A stretch of DNA of 64,000 nt, from assembly GCF_000010805.1 (NCBI RefSeq), contig NC_012523.1:47161-111160 (forward strand), in the 5' to 3' direction. This stretch comes from Rhodococcus opacus B4 (GTDB lineage: Bacteria > Actinomycetota > Actinomycetes > Mycobacteriales > Mycobacteriaceae). The notes under the pieces were generated by a model. That model saw only the letters and a program-made list of their open reading frames with translations. It did not search any database and was not told the DNA's origin. A program made the translations under genes and the position numbers. Of the stretch, positions 16,382-24,901 are shown piece by piece. Every line of letters begins with the position of its first letter. Positions within the stretch are counted from its first letter, which is position 1.

Positions 16382-16717
16382 CTATCCGCGGGTGCACCCT
16401 CGGCACTCCCAACGGCCACGCACCTTCGTGCAGGTCCGGCGTTCCTCGCACAACCAGCACCGCTGAGACCGCGTGAGCTCGTCAGTGGCGCTGGAGGTCC
16501 GGCTCGTCCTGTTCTGCTCCGGGATGCCGGCGGAGTGTGCGGGATCGAGCTGCGGTGATACGCACGGTGCGGCGGGTCGGGCTCGCAGCATGTGGCCGAA
16601 CTCGTCCTGACAGCCGGTGCACACGTCACCGGGTTCGACGACCGGGAAGTCGCAGGTGGGGACAGCGCACGAGATGAACAGGTCGAGCTGAGAAAGTTGG
16701 TTTCCGGGCTCGGTCAT
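16382..16717 (-). CDS. Small Cys-rich putative zinc-ribbon protein
   Basis: The 111-residue protein has two cysteine groups. Near residues 17-36 it reads CAVPTC and CTGC, and near 87-108 it reads CWLCEERRTCTKVRGRWECR followed by GC. The second group looks like a compact zinc ribbon. The middle is low in structure. It belongs to the minus-strand run of small plasmid genes; a nucleic-acid-binding or protein-binding role is plausible but not shown. Confidence 0.65.
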   Translation of the reverse strand: MTEPGNQLSQLDLFISCAVPTCDFPVVEPGDVCTGCQDEFGHMLRARPAAPCVSPQLDPAHSAGIPEQNRTSRTSSATDELTRSQRCWLCEERRTCTKVRGRWECRGCTRG

Positions 16718-16842
16718 GGTGGTCGCTCTTTCCTTCTGGGCGAGCGCACCGGGCAGATAGTTGCTGCCCGGTCCGCTCGCAACTCGGCGGATCGGCGGTC
16801 AGGATGAGCCTGCCGAGCGCCGCGCTATCGGCTGATCCCGCG

Positions 16843-17274
16843 TCAGACTTCGACCACTTGAGCACTGGCCGTGGCTGCGGCGAGGTCGATCGTCACCTTC
16901 TCCAGCGCGCTCCGCGGCACATTCCAGTACCGGCCATCCTCGCCGCCCAACTCGGCGATCTTCACCTTGGCGCCGTTGGCCAGAACCACGAACAGCGTCG
17001 TCGGATCGATATTGCGGGCGCGCTTCACCCGGACCGTGGAGCCGGTCGACAAGGGCGCGACCGCGACGATCGGCTTGGCCAACAGTTCCGCGGGGGCGGG
17101 TAACAGCACCTCCGGTTGCGCCCGCACCAAGGGGCCGACACCGTCGAGTGGCTTGACGTCGTAATTCACCTTCAACCGGCGAACCACCTCGAAAACACGC
17201 CCCTTCATGTCCTTGTTCGCGACCACGGGGTCGATGATGACGCGGTCGCCAGCCTGAAAGATGTTCGTCGACAT
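16843..17274 (-). CDS. Hypothetical beta-rich protein
   Basis: The 143-residue protein starts with an alternating pattern (FQAGDRVIIDPVVANKDMKG) that resembles a KOW or SH3-like barrel, and repeats a similar alternation in GSTVRVKRARNIDPTTLFVV. No catalytic motif is visible. A purine-rich site (AGGAGAACGAAAACT) lies upstream of the ATG. It is part of the small-gene run between the Cys-rich protein and the 158-residue protein. Function is unknown. Confidence 0.65.
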   Translation of the reverse strand: MSTNIFQAGDRVIIDPVVANKDMKGRVFEVVRRLKVNYDVKPLDGVGPLVRAQPEVLLPAPAELLAKPIVAVAPLSTGSTVRVKRARNIDPTTLFVVLANGAKVKIAELGGEDGRYWNVPRSALEKVTIDLAAATASAQVVEV

Positions 17275-17318
17275 AGTTTTCGTTCTCCTTCGGTGATGGA
17301 TGTGTGCGGTCTTGGTGG

Positions 17319-17795
17319 TTATGCGGGGATCCAGGTCAAGCCCTGGTCTCCGATGAGAGCGACCTTCCCGGCCGGGGCACCGCCGGTGTACTGGTGCAGG
17401 GCCGTGCGGGCGCGGGTGGCTGCGCAGCCGAGTGCATCGGGAGAGTCGCCGAGTGCGTCGACGCTGGCCTCGCCCATTGCCAGAGCGACTGAGTCACCCT
17501 GCATCTCGTACAGGCCGACAGCCCAGCTCGTAATGGGTCCACCGGTCGTCAGAGCGGGATCGCCGTTGGTGGCGGCGAGGAGGTAGATCGATCGGCCGTC
17601 GGGTGCGTAACCGGCGTCGCCGGTGAGGGCGTAGCAGTTGCCGCCGGTCGAGGTCACCTCGGGATCGGCGACGCCGACCGCCGCCAGTCGGATCAGTTCC
17701 CGGTGGTAGATCTCCTCGAGGGTTCCGTAGTGCCGGTAGTCGAGTACCTCTGACGTCTCCACTGCGGGAGCGACGGGTGCTGTCGGTGTGCCCAT
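17319..17795 (-). CDS. Hypothetical protein
   Basis: The 158-residue acidic protein starts at an ATG at 17795 with an AAAGG site upstream; the longer frame to 17993 runs through atypical sequence. Segments such as LEEIYHRELIRLAAVGVADP and YALTGDAGYAPDGRSIYLLA suggest a mixed alpha-beta fold. I do not recognise the family. It is the upstream member of the 16.8-17.8 kb gene group. Confidence 0.6.
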   Translation of the reverse strand: MGTPTAPVAPAVETSEVLDYRHYGTLEEIYHRELIRLAAVGVADPEVTSTGGNCYALTGDAGYAPDGRSIYLLAATNGDPALTTGGPITSWAVGLYEMQGDSVALAMGEASVDALGDSPDALGCAATRARTALHQYTGGAPAGKVALIGDQGLTWIPA

Positions 17796-18184
17796 GTAGC
17801 GGGAACCTTTCGTCGGAACCGGACCACCTGCGGCGGCCCGATCATTTTTTGTGCCCTTCTGGCATGGGAGAGGGGCGCCGGTATGAGGGGGCCGGAGTGC
17901 AACTGTCGAGCCGAAAAATCTCGGGGGAGCTTGCGGAGGAGAGAATTTTCGGAGCCGAAGGCCGCCCTGCGTCGGCGGTTGCGCGCAGGTCACCGCCGGC
18001 GAAACTCGGAAGGCCAGAAGGGAACAACAAGAACGCTCTTCACCAGGGCGGAGCGCAGCGGAGCATCCGCTTGGAGGACACCGAAGGTGGCCAGGCCGCC
18101 GGGCAGGCGGATCACCAGCCTGCTAGACGACTGCGTTTCGTCGCGTCACCGGTTCATCCGAGACGGCGGGCCCGCGTTCGGCAG
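17796..18184. other. Non-coding stretch with an imperfect inverted repeat
   Basis: No gene is supported. CCGAAAAATCTC at 17911-17922 and GAGAATTTTCGG at 17941-17952 are complementary apart from one position and flank 18 bases. This dyad lies about 115 bases upstream of the start at 17795 and may be an operator or hairpin. Confidence 0.45.
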
Positions 18185-18376
18185 CTAGGCGGAGGGCGGT
18201 TCGCTGATGGCGTCGGCGGTAACGACCATGTCGAGTTCGAGGCTGTTCATCCCCGCGGCGTCGGTGACGTACACGGTGATCGCCGCTAGCCACTGTCCGT
18301 CGTGGATTTTGAACCAGTGCGTTTGAAGTGCCGGCCGCAGACCGGACAGGTAGACCGCTGAGCTCTTTACCCTCAT
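18185..18376 (-). CDS. Small 63-residue hypothetical protein
   Basis: The peptide has a balanced composition, with alternating segments such as THWFKIHDGQWLAAITVYV and LELDMVVTADAI suggestive of a small beta sheet. No clear ribosome-binding site precedes the ATG. It lies divergently from the barstar-like gene, about 60 bases away. No family is recognised. Confidence 0.4.
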   Translation of the reverse strand: MRVKSSAVYLSGLRPALQTHWFKIHDGQWLAAITVYVTDAAGMNSLELDMVVTADAISEPPSA

Positions 18377-18434
18377 GCTGACGTAATCGGCGCGCGCTGC
18401 GCCCCCACGCCCGAGCGGCAGCGCGGCTCAGGGT

Positions 18435-19388
18435 ATGGCGCACAGAGGTGTGTTCGATCCGACCGACCGAGATCTGTTCAACGAGCAGCGACAACGCTTC
18501 GACTGGAGCCTCCTGCAAAACGGAAACGTGTACCGGTATGACACCGCGTTCCAACTCGACAGCGCGTGCACCCGCCTGACGGATCTCGGCTATCTCGTAC
18601 ATCACATCGAGGCCGAACTATGGACGACCGTCGCGGATATGCACACCGCATTCGCGAACGCGATGTCCTTTCCCGCGTACTACGGCAGAAACCTCGACGC
18701 GTTCAACGACGTCCTCCGCGACGTCGCCATGTTCGACTACGGCAGCGATCCCACCAGTTCTGGCACCGTCCTCGCCATCGCTGACTATGACACTCTCGCC
18801 GGAATTGATCGGCGCACCGCTGGCGAAGTTCTCGACATCTTCGCGTTTCAAGCGCGTTTGGCCGCGCTCTACGGGCACCCGATGCTGTGCCTGGCCGAAT
18901 CCACGGTTACCGACTATCCCCCGGTGGGTGGCCGCCCCGTCTACTTTGGCAGCGTCTGGGATGTCGAGCCGGATCCGCCGGCGCCGTTCCATGAGGGGGA
19001 CCTTGTCGAGAACGTGTTACAAATCTATGCGGACGAAACCGGTGCTTCCGAGTATGTCGCAGCACTGAACACAGTCCTCACCGACACACTCACGCCCCTC
19101 GGCCGGTGGCAGATCCTCGATCCCGTCCTGGCCTCCGAGCGCACCGCGCTCTTCCACGCTGAGCATCGACCGGAACCGCCCCCACCGGGAACCCAGCTGT
19201 GGGAGATCTTCATTGGTCTCCGTGGCACCGGAGACCACAACCTCCTCGGCGACCAACTCGTCCATGTCCTGTCCGACACCGGGATACATTTCGATCAATT
19301 GATAACGCGGTTCTACGCGGCCGGAACCGAGGATCGAGGGCAAGCTCTGAGCAACTACCCTGATCTCCGCAACCCAGACAACCGATAG
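18435..19388 (+). CDS. Barstar-family protein
   Basis: The 317-residue protein contains the barstar signature FPAYYGRNLDAFNDVLRDV around residues 79-97, preceded by the expected beta strand and helix (LVHHIEAELWTTVADMHTAF). Barstars bind and inhibit barnase-type RNases, and stand-alone versions often serve as immunity proteins. This one is about three times the usual length, with a long C-terminal part (DETGASEYVAALNTVLTDTL and onward) of unknown role. No barnase-like toxin gene is adjacent, so it may be an orphan immunity protein. Confidence 0.75.
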   Translation: MAHRGVFDPTDRDLFNEQRQRFDWSLLQNGNVYRYDTAFQLDSACTRLTDLGYLVHHIEAELWTTVADMHTAFANAMSFPAYYGRNLDAFNDVLRDVAMFDYGSDPTSSGTVLAIADYDTLAGIDRRTAGEVLDIFAFQARLAALYGHPMLCLAESTVTDYPPVGGRPVYFGSVWDVEPDPPAPFHEGDLVENVLQIYADETGASEYVAALNTVLTDTLTPLGRWQILDPVLASERTALFHAEHRPEPPPPGTQLWEIFIGLRGTGDHNLLGDQLVHVLSDTGIHFDQLITRFYAAGTEDRGQALSNYPDLRNPDNR

Positions 19389-19522
19389 AGGAACGCTGAC
19401 CGGCACGTCCCGAAAGCCGGCCCTGACTGAAACTCGCTGATCAGCGCCCCGTCCCGAGAGACCTGTCGACAATGATCCTTAGACGACACGGCTTTGACCC
19501 GCGCATTTGCCCAGGTCAGTGG

Positions 19523-19583
19523 TGTCGACAAAACATGTCGAGAAACTGTGTCGAAAAACCTCACAGGGAGATTTTTCGACACA
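19523..19583. other. Resolvase-type site, left copy
   Basis: Several TGTCGA half-sites are clustered here. The strongest pair is TGTGTCGAAAAA at 19547-19558 and its exact complement at 19572-19583, separated by 13 bases. A closely related arrangement stands directly before the intact resolvase gene at 23957. The site ends at an ATG that begins a decayed copy of that gene. This is the layout of a serine-resolvase recombination site. Confidence 0.65.
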
Positions 19584-19650
19584 TGCTGATCGGCTCCTAA
19601 CGCACGAGTCTCCAGCGCAGACCAGAAACCCGACCATCACCTTGACGCCC
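19583..19650 (+). pseudogene. Remnant of the 5' end of a resolvase gene
   Basis: From the ATG at 19583 about 60 bases match the start of the resolvase gene at 23957, including the first four codons (MLIG) and the later segment around the QNPDH codons. A stop appears at codon 6 and similarity is lost after about 19645. Only the beginning of the gene survives. It shows that the region once held a second copy of the resolvase, or that recombination duplicated the site. Confidence 0.7.
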
Positions 19651-19806
19651 CCGTCGGCCGCCTCCCGGAACACCGTCAGAAGACGGCCGCCGTCGTCACG
19701 GTCAACAGGTTCCCCTCCCGGTCCGCATCGATTCGGCGTTGACCAGTACCGAGGGGTACTTTCGACGTCACCGCGGGGTACGTGTTCCGCGACGGAGGTG
19801 TGCGCG

Positions 19807-20220
19807 ATGAGCAGCGGCGTCGGCGCCGGAAACAATCCAGACTGCAGCGCATATGTGTTCGCGGTCGCGCGAGCACTGAACGCCGAGACGATCCGCCGAT
19901 GGGACGAGGTCAGCTTCGATGCGGTGATCGTGGTGTCGAAGCAGTTCCGGTACTACGGCGGGCGCCGCATCCTTCTCGCCTGGAACCGGTACTTCGGGTG
20001 GTCGTTGGGCATCGAGGGACAGTGCCCCGATCGGGTCCTGATCATCTGCGGGCTCGGGCTCGGCCGGCAGCCGCAACCTGAGTGCATTGCGGATCGAACC
20101 GATGAGGTGATCGCCGATCTGTTACACCTCGAATGCCGTTCTCCGGACCGCTTTCCGGTCCCGATCGTGATCCACCGGCGCGGCGCTGGCCCTGCCGATC
20201 CCCGGCCGCCCTGCCGCTGA
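19807..20220 (+). CDS. Hypothetical protein, DUF6292-like
   Basis: The 137-residue protein has the segments SAYVFAVARALNAETIRRW and ILLAWNRYFGWSLGIE, which resemble the actinobacterial DUF6292 pattern of a helix followed by a beta sheet with an AW-x-GW-x-IE strand. The family has no known function. I chose the ATG at 19807 because upstream codons overlap non-coding sequence next to the resolvase remnant. The C-terminus is Pro/Arg-rich. Confidence 0.55.
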   Translation: MSSGVGAGNNPDCSAYVFAVARALNAETIRRWDEVSFDAVIVVSKQFRYYGGRRILLAWNRYFGWSLGIEGQCPDRVLIICGLGLGRQPQPECIADRTDEVIADLLHLECRSPDRFPVPIVIHRRGAGPADPRPPCR

Positions 20221-20643
20221 CTCGCAGGGTAGGCGGCTTACGCAAACCGGCCGGCGTAGCCGCATCGAGGCAGCCGCGCTCGTCGGCCGCATGGGTGTGG
20301 GCGGTGAGGACAGCTCGCCGATGCGACACCGCCCGTCAGTCGCCCGCTCCTCGTAAAGGCATCGTCGGGCAGTGTGGTCGGCTCGGGCGACAGTTCTGCC
20401 AGGGTCGAGCGCCTGCACCGCACATGACTTCCCGTCCCGGTCGACCCTCACGCGCTCACGCTGTTCCTCGACAGCCCCTCCGAGTCCGGTTTCGAGGAAC
20501 ACCGGGCCCCCGAGGTAGCCCCCGACGTGCCCGGGACCCCTGGCTGCCTGCTCATGGCGGCACTGCACGGCCCGGGTGGGTGCGCTCGGTTGCGACCTGG
20601 CCGACAGTTCGCCGCTGTCGTCTTTCAAGTGCCGGTGTCGCTT
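20221..20643. other. No supported gene
   Basis: This GC-rich stretch lies between the DUF6292-like gene and the converging hspR gene. All long frames here look like shadows, with arginine- and proline-rich translations on both strands. I see no clear hairpin with a T-run. Confidence 0.4.
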
Positions 20644-21165
20644 TTAGTGGTGGTCGCCGCCGGTTCGTTCCCGGGCGGGGCCATCCCCCGATCCGGTTCG
20701 GCCGCGGGCTGCCGGGCGCCGACGCCGCCCGCGCCGGGTGGTCTCCGGTGCCGGTACCGCCGGATCGGCGGGCTCGCGAACGGGTTCGGCGGCGGGGTCC
20801 TGTTCTGCGCGCAGTTGCGCGTTGTCCGCTTCCAGGCGGAGGTTGTCGCGTTCGAGTTCGCCGGTACGGTGCTCGAGGTCGAGAACCCGGCCGATGCCGA
20901 CGAGGTTGACGCCGGCGTCGATGAGTTCGGCGATGCGCCGCAGCCGGGTCAGGTCGAAGTCGCTGTAGCGGCGGGTGCCGCCGCCGGTGCGGCCCGGGGT
21001 GATCAGTCCGTACTCCTCGTACAGGCGCAGCGCCGCGACCCCGAAACCGGACAACTCGGCTGCCACGGAAATGCCGTAAACACCACGCACTGACGGTGAT
21101 TCGGACTCCCGTCGGTCGGACTCTTCCGGCATCTTGTCGCTCCGATTCGGAATTTTCTCGCCCAT
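20644..21165 (-). CDS. hspR: HspR-like MerR-family regulator
   Basis: The 173-residue protein has a MerR DNA-binding domain at about residues 29-100: VYGISVAAELSGFGVAALRL, then YEEYGLITPGRTGGGTRRYS, then LRRIAELIDAGVNLVGIGRV. This is the HspR type, which represses heat-shock genes with DnaK as corepressor. A coiled-coil segment follows (ELERDNLRLEADNAQLRAE), then a Pro/Arg-rich tail. It is divergent from hsp20, with a shared promoter region of about 95 bases holding a palindrome, so direct repression of hsp20 is likely. The start may be the ATG at 21165 or a later one at 21132. Confidence 0.85.
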   Translation of the reverse strand: MGEKIPNRSDKMPEESDRRESESPSVRGVYGISVAAELSGFGVAALRLYEEYGLITPGRTGGGTRRYSDFDLTRLRRIAELIDAGVNLVGIGRVLDLEHRTGELERDNLRLEADNAQLRAEQDPAAEPVREPADPAVPAPETTRRGRRRRPAARGRTGSGDGPARERTGGDHH

Positions 21166-21169
21166 CCTC

Positions 21170-21198
21170 TTGTCATAGTCTACGGCAGATGCTATAAC
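21170..21198 (+). promoter_or_regulatory. Promoter of the hsp20 transcription unit
   Basis: TTGTCA at 21170-21175 and TATAAC at 21193-21198 are separated by 17 bases, a good sigma-70-type promoter facing hsp20. It overlaps the start of the divergent hspR gene and lies just upstream of the palindromic operator. Confidence 0.6.
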
Positions 21199-21202
21199 GA
21201 AT

Positions 21203-21217
21203 CTACAGCATCTGTAG
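21203..21217. promoter_or_regulatory. Candidate HspR operator
   Basis: CTACAG, three bases, CTGTAG form a perfect palindrome just downstream of the -10 box. A wider symmetry pairs CAGATGCT with AGCATCTG around it. MerR-family regulators bind such elements, and occupation here would block transcription of hsp20. The classical HspR inverted repeat sequence (CTTGAGT type) is not present, so specificity may differ. Confidence 0.55.
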
Positions 21218-21261
21218 GAAGTTTACCTGATGGGATGAAAGGATTCTGGAGGTAGGTGGAC

Positions 21262-21690
21262 ATGATGTTGATGCGCACGGATCCGTTCCGCGATCTGGAC
21301 CGACTCACCCAGCAGATCCTCGGTACCGCGGCCCGTCCGGCGGTGATGCCGATGGACGCCTGGCGGGAAGAGGACCGATTCGTGGTGGAGTTCGATCTCC
21401 CCGGAGTCGACGCCGACTCGCTGGATCTGGACGTCGAGAAGAACACCCTGACGGTGCACGCCGAACGGGCAGCACTGAACGAAAACCGGGAGATGGTCGC
21501 CGCCGAACGCCCGCGCGGGGTGTTCAGCCGGCAGCTGTTCCTCGGGGAGAACCTCGACGTCGACAAGATCGAGGCGAACTACGAGTCCGGGGTGCTGCGG
21601 TTGACGATCCCGATCGCGGAGCGGGCCAAGCCCCGCAAGATCGAAATCAGCAGCAACGGTCATTCCGAACAGAAGGCCGTCACCGCCTGA
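21262..21690 (+). CDS. hsp20: Hsp20/alpha-crystallin small heat-shock protein
   Basis: The 142-residue protein has the alpha-crystallin domain at about residues 35-130: EDRFVVEFDLPGVDADSLDL, then RGVFSRQLFLGENLDVDKIE, then the GVLRLTIPI strand. It should be an ATP-independent holdase that keeps unfolding proteins soluble. GGAGG lies nine bases before the ATG at 21262; a GTG two codons earlier is too close to that site. It is divergent from hspR and begins a stress islet with the DnaJ-like and PhoU genes. Confidence 0.93.
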   Translation: MMLMRTDPFRDLDRLTQQILGTAARPAVMPMDAWREEDRFVVEFDLPGVDADSLDLDVEKNTLTVHAERAALNENREMVAAERPRGVFSRQLFLGENLDVDKIEANYESGVLRLTIPIAERAKPRKIEISSNGHSEQKAVTA

Positions 21691-21757
21691 CCCGACTGGA
21701 TGACACGACCGGCTGCACCTGACCGACGGTGACGGTGCGGGAGGGGGTGAACAGACG

Positions 21758-22066
21758 ATGACATCGACACATATGGTCGCCGAGGTGTCCGCCACCGACA
21801 CCGGGGAGCGCACCGAACGCGAGACGGTGTGGCCGTGGCACGAGCTGGACTACGCACTGCTCGTGGCTGATTCGGACCGCATCCTCGCCGACGCGCTCAC
21901 GCCGCAGGCCGTGGTCCTGCTCCGTCGGGTGGCCACCGCACCGGCCGGTCCGCCACGTCTTTCTCCTCTGACTCCGGTGGGGTGGACGGCGCTTCCCCCG
22001 CCGTTACCCGGAATCCGCGCCACCCAGCGCTCACCACCGAGACCGGAAAAGCCGGGCACCATCTGA
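21758..22066 (+). CDS. Hypothetical protein downstream of hsp20
   Basis: The 102-residue frame begins 67 bases after hsp20 with a purine-rich site (GGGAGGGGGTGAACAGACG). The N-half is plausible (ETVWPWHELDYALLVADSDR, then ILADALTPQAVVLLRRV), but the C-third is Pro/Arg-rich and may be poorly conserved or non-coding. No family is recognised; it may be co-transcribed with hsp20. Confidence 0.45.
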   Translation: MTSTHMVAEVSATDTGERTERETVWPWHELDYALLVADSDRILADALTPQAVVLLRRVATAPAGPPRLSPLTPVGWTALPPPLPGIRATQRSPPRPEKPGTI

Positions 22067-22466
22067 GATGTCGAAAGGAGTGAGAAACCAGACGAGGAAC
22101 CAACGGACGGGGTTCCGCCGCCGCCTCCCTCACCTGTCACTGTTTCGCGGTGCGGCGCGGCGACCCCCGGGCACACCCGCCCGCCGCCGATCCCCGAGAC
22201 GATAAGTGAGGGCGCCGACCGAGAATCCGAGCATGCGTTCGGGCGGATTCGACCGGGCCGCAGCGCCATCGACTGGCACCCGAGAGTCTCGTCGGCCGTC
22301 CGGGCGGGCAGTGCCCACCCCCAGAGAACAAATGCCCATAACAAGCACATGCAGCCGACAAGCGGGGCGGGTCCCCTGATGCGGGCCGGGCCCGCCCCGC
22401 CCTGGTGGTTCCGGCATCCCGAGCCCGGAACCACCTGTTCTCGTGCACCACGAATGAGGCGAGGTG
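22067..22466. other. No supported gene
   Basis: Between the hsp20-linked ORF and the DnaJ-like gene I find no frame with convincing codon use on either strand. It presumably holds the promoter of the DnaJ-like gene. Confidence 0.4.
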
Positions 22467-22715
22467 ATGGCCACCGAGCGCGATCCCTACCGGGTGCTGG
22501 GCCTGTCCCCGTCGGCATCCCAGGCCGACATCGCCAGCGCCTACCGGCGACTGCTGCGCCGGCACCACCCCGACACCCGCACCCCCCAGCGGGCAGACCC
22601 GGCGGCCGACGAGCACCTCCAACACATCCTGACCGCCTACGCCCAGCTCCGCGACCCCGACCACCGGGCCTACCACGACCAGGCAAAGCCCACCGGCAAG
22701 ACCCCGAAGCGGTAG
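22467..22715 (+). CDS. J-domain protein (small DnaJ-like)
   Basis: The 82-residue protein is essentially a J domain: DPYRVLGLSPSASQADIASA, then YRRLLRRHHPD with the essential HPD motif, then HILTAYAQLRDPDHRAYHDQ. J domains stimulate the ATPase of DnaK. There is no G/F region, zinc finger or substrate domain, so it may recruit host DnaK to clients of the neighbouring Hsp20 or to the HspR system (inference). The ATG at 22467 is preferred over the GTG just before it. Confidence 0.88.
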   Translation: MATERDPYRVLGLSPSASQADIASAYRRLLRRHHPDTRTPQRADPAADEHLQHILTAYAQLRDPDHRAYHDQAKPTGKTPKR

Positions 22716-23069
22716 AACCCGAACCTGGGGGACGGCACGGGCGACCGCCTCCGGCCCCGCCCGTCATGCACGTGGTGATGGTCCCCTCCCCGCCACCCCA
22801 AACCCCGGCCACCGGATTGTGGGCCGGACCGGTGCGCCGGCACCGCTGAGCCACGCCGCGTCCTCGCTCCCCGGCCTGACTGATACCTGCACACCGGCGC
22901 GGCGGCAGGGAGACCGTCGGCTCGGGGACCCGAACGAGGGTCGAAGTCGGTGTGCGGGTCCAGGTTCCGCTGCCGGCTCGCGTGCCGTCGCTGATCCCCG
23001 TCCCACCCGCATGATCCCCGTCCCACCCGCAGAAGTACCACGCCCGTGATCGTGAGTGATGATGAGCAG
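22716..23069. other. Non-coding stretch with a 20-bp tandem repeat
   Basis: No gene is supported. TGATCCCCGTCCCACCCGCA occurs twice in tandem at 22992-23011 and 23012-23031, directly upstream of phoU. The frame carrying the GTG at 23046 may also begin in this stretch. Confidence 0.5.
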
Positions 23070-23717
23070 ATGCGGACGAAGTTTCACGACCAGCTCGACA
23101 CCCTCTTCGACCAGCTCACCACGATGTGCCAGCTGGCCGGCGACGCCGTCACCACGGCCACCGACGCCCTCGACGCTGCCGACCTGACCCACGCCGAGAA
23201 AGTTTTCGCCGTCACCGAGCGGATCGGCGCCCTGCGGGGGCCGTGTGAGGACCAGGCGATGGCCCTGCTGGCGTTGCAGGCACCCGTCGCCCGGGACCTC
23301 CGCCAGGTCGTCACCGGTGTGTTCCTGGTGTCGGACCTGAGCCGGATGGGCGGTCTCGCCGAACACATCGCCGAGAGCGTGCGCCGACGACACCCCCACC
23401 CTGTAGCCCACGGCCAGACGCAACACCTTCTCGTCCAGATGGGACGCCTCGCCGGCGAACTCGCCACCGCCGCCGCCCTGGTACTGCAAACCCGCGACCC
23501 CGCCCTGGCTCTCGCACTCGACGTCACCGACAACCGCCTCGACGACCTCCATCGCGACCTTCTCACCGTGATCCAGGAACCAGCCTGGGACGGCAGCACC
23601 ACCGAGGCCGTCGACGCCACCCTGCTGGGCCGCTTCTACGAACGTTTCGGCGACCACTGCGTCGAGGTCGGCCGCAGGGTCATCTTCCTCGCCACCGGGC
23701 AACAGCTGCCCCAGTAG
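23070..23717 (+). CDS. phoU: PhoU-family phosphate signalling protein
   Basis: The 215-residue protein has two PhoU helical repeats. The first contains the family hallmark LLALQAPVARDLRQVVTGVF and DLSRMGGLAEHIAESV, the second RLDDLHRDLLTVI and GRFYERFGDHCVEVGRRVIF. PhoU proteins bind metals and negatively modulate the PhoR/Pst phosphate response; homologues are also linked to persistence. No pst or pho genes lie nearby, so it is a stray copy in the stress islet. The ATG at 23070 fits the family start; an upstream GTG at 23046 is possible. Confidence 0.9.
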   Translation: MRTKFHDQLDTLFDQLTTMCQLAGDAVTTATDALDAADLTHAEKVFAVTERIGALRGPCEDQAMALLALQAPVARDLRQVVTGVFLVSDLSRMGGLAEHIAESVRRRHPHPVAHGQTQHLLVQMGRLAGELATAAALVLQTRDPALALALDVTDNRLDDLHRDLLTVIQEPAWDGSTTEAVDATLLGRFYERFGDHCVEVGRRVIFLATGQQLPQ

Positions 23718-23920
23718 GACCACCCGGCACCTCTGCCGCAGGCCCACCTCTCGGGAATATCCTGGACTGGCTCCGATCCTTCGCATCCCCCTCAGGCGAA
23801 GTCACCGGTGCAGTGGCCCCCGCCAGCCGAACATCTCAGATCCCCCTGACGGGGGCTCACACGTGCGGTTCCAACGGAAAATAGTGACCCCTATCCTCGG
23901 CCTGCCCACTGACTAGCGGC

Positions 23921-23956
23921 ATGTCGGAAAACCTCACCTCAGGGTATTTTCGACAC
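23921..23956. other. Resolvase-type site, right copy
   Basis: ATGTCGGAAAACCTCAC followed by TATTTTCGACACATG matches the left copy at 19547-19583 closely, including the central CCTCAC. The two arms are partly complementary. It ends at the resolvase start codon, so the recombinase probably binds it both to recombine and to repress its own gene. Confidence 0.65.
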
Positions 23957-24901
23957 ATGCTGATCGGCTACGCACGTGTCTCGAGCGCAGGCCAGAACCC
24001 CGACCATCAGGTCGATGCGTTGCGCAGCGCCGGGGTGGCGGCCGAGGACATCCACGTCGACCACGCGGGTGGGGCGAAGGCCTCACGGCCGCAACTGGAT
24101 CTGGTGCTGCAGCGGCTCCGCGAGGGCGACGTCCTGGTGATCACCCGGCTGGACCGGCTGGGCCGGTCCATGCTGCACCTGATCACCCTCGGCGCCGACC
24201 TGCGCGAGCGCGGCATCGACCTGCAGGTGCTCGAGCCGGGCATCGACACCGCGACCGCCGAGGGCCGCGCCATGTTCGGGATGCTGTCGGTCCTGGCGGA
24301 ATTCCAACGCGAGCTCATCGCCGCGAACACCCGCGACGGCCTGGCCGCCGCCCGCGCCCGCGGCCGCAAGGGTGGCCGACCCTCGAAGCTCAGCCCCGAC
24401 CAGATCACACTCGCGCAACGGCTCTACGACGCGGGGGAGCACACCGTCGCGCAGATCGCCGACATGCTGAAAGTGCCGCGCACCACCGTGTATGGGCATC
24501 TGAACAAGCGAAGTGCGGACCCTGCCCCGGCCACGCAGAATGTCGTCGTGACAGCCGATCCGCCTGCGCCGGTGCTGCGCTCGCGGACGTGCCAGACCTG
24601 CGGACACGAACCCACCACGCGCGCCGAGGCGGCGCACCAGCGCGCGGACCTCGCCGTGATGTGGCTCCACCCCGACCCGGACCATCGCGGGACCGTGATC
24701 AGTCGACAGCACTGCAGGCAGTGCGAACCCGGGCAACCAGCATTCGACGTCGCGTGCAGGGTCTGCGGCGACGGACCCATCCTCGCCGGCGATTTCGCTG
24801 AGCTGGCCGAGAACGGTGAGCTGGCCGAACCGGTTCGACAATGGCTCGCAGGCACCGGATGGACCATTGCGCCCGATCTGCTCTGCCCGGATCACGCATG
24901 A
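23957..24901 (+). CDS. Serine recombinase (resolvase/invertase type) with C-terminal extension
   Basis: The 314-residue protein has the catalytic motif YARVSSAGQN with the nucleophile Ser9, then LVITRLDRLGRS, the FGMLSVLAEFQRELI helix and the GRKGGRPSKL hinge. A helix-turn-helix follows (AGEHTVAQIADMLKVPRTTV). Residues beyond about 205 form an extra domain with several cysteine pairs (CQTCGHEP, CRQC, CRVCGDG, CPDH) that may bind zinc. Such extensions are not found in classical Tn3 resolvases. The ATG at 23957 directly abuts the recombination site; a longer start at 23921 would overlap it. Confidence 0.88.
   Translation: MLIGYARVSSAGQNPDHQVDALRSAGVAAEDIHVDHAGGAKASRPQLDLVLQRLREGDVLVITRLDRLGRSMLHLITLGADLRERGIDLQVLEPGIDTATAEGRAMFGMLSVLAEFQRELIAANTRDGLAAARARGRKGGRPSKLSPDQITLAQRLYDAGEHTVAQIADMLKVPRTTVYGHLNKRSADPAPATQNVVVTADPPAPVLRSRTCQTCGHEPTTRAEAAHQRADLAVMWLHPDPDHRGTVISRQHCRQCEPGQPAFDVACRVCGDGPILAGDFAELAENGELAEPVRQWLAGTGWTIAPDLLCPDHA

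Noticed and set aside
22992..23031. 20-bp tandem repeat as a CRISPR or iteron array
   Set aside because: Only two copies without spacers are present, so neither an array nor a typical iteron origin is supported.
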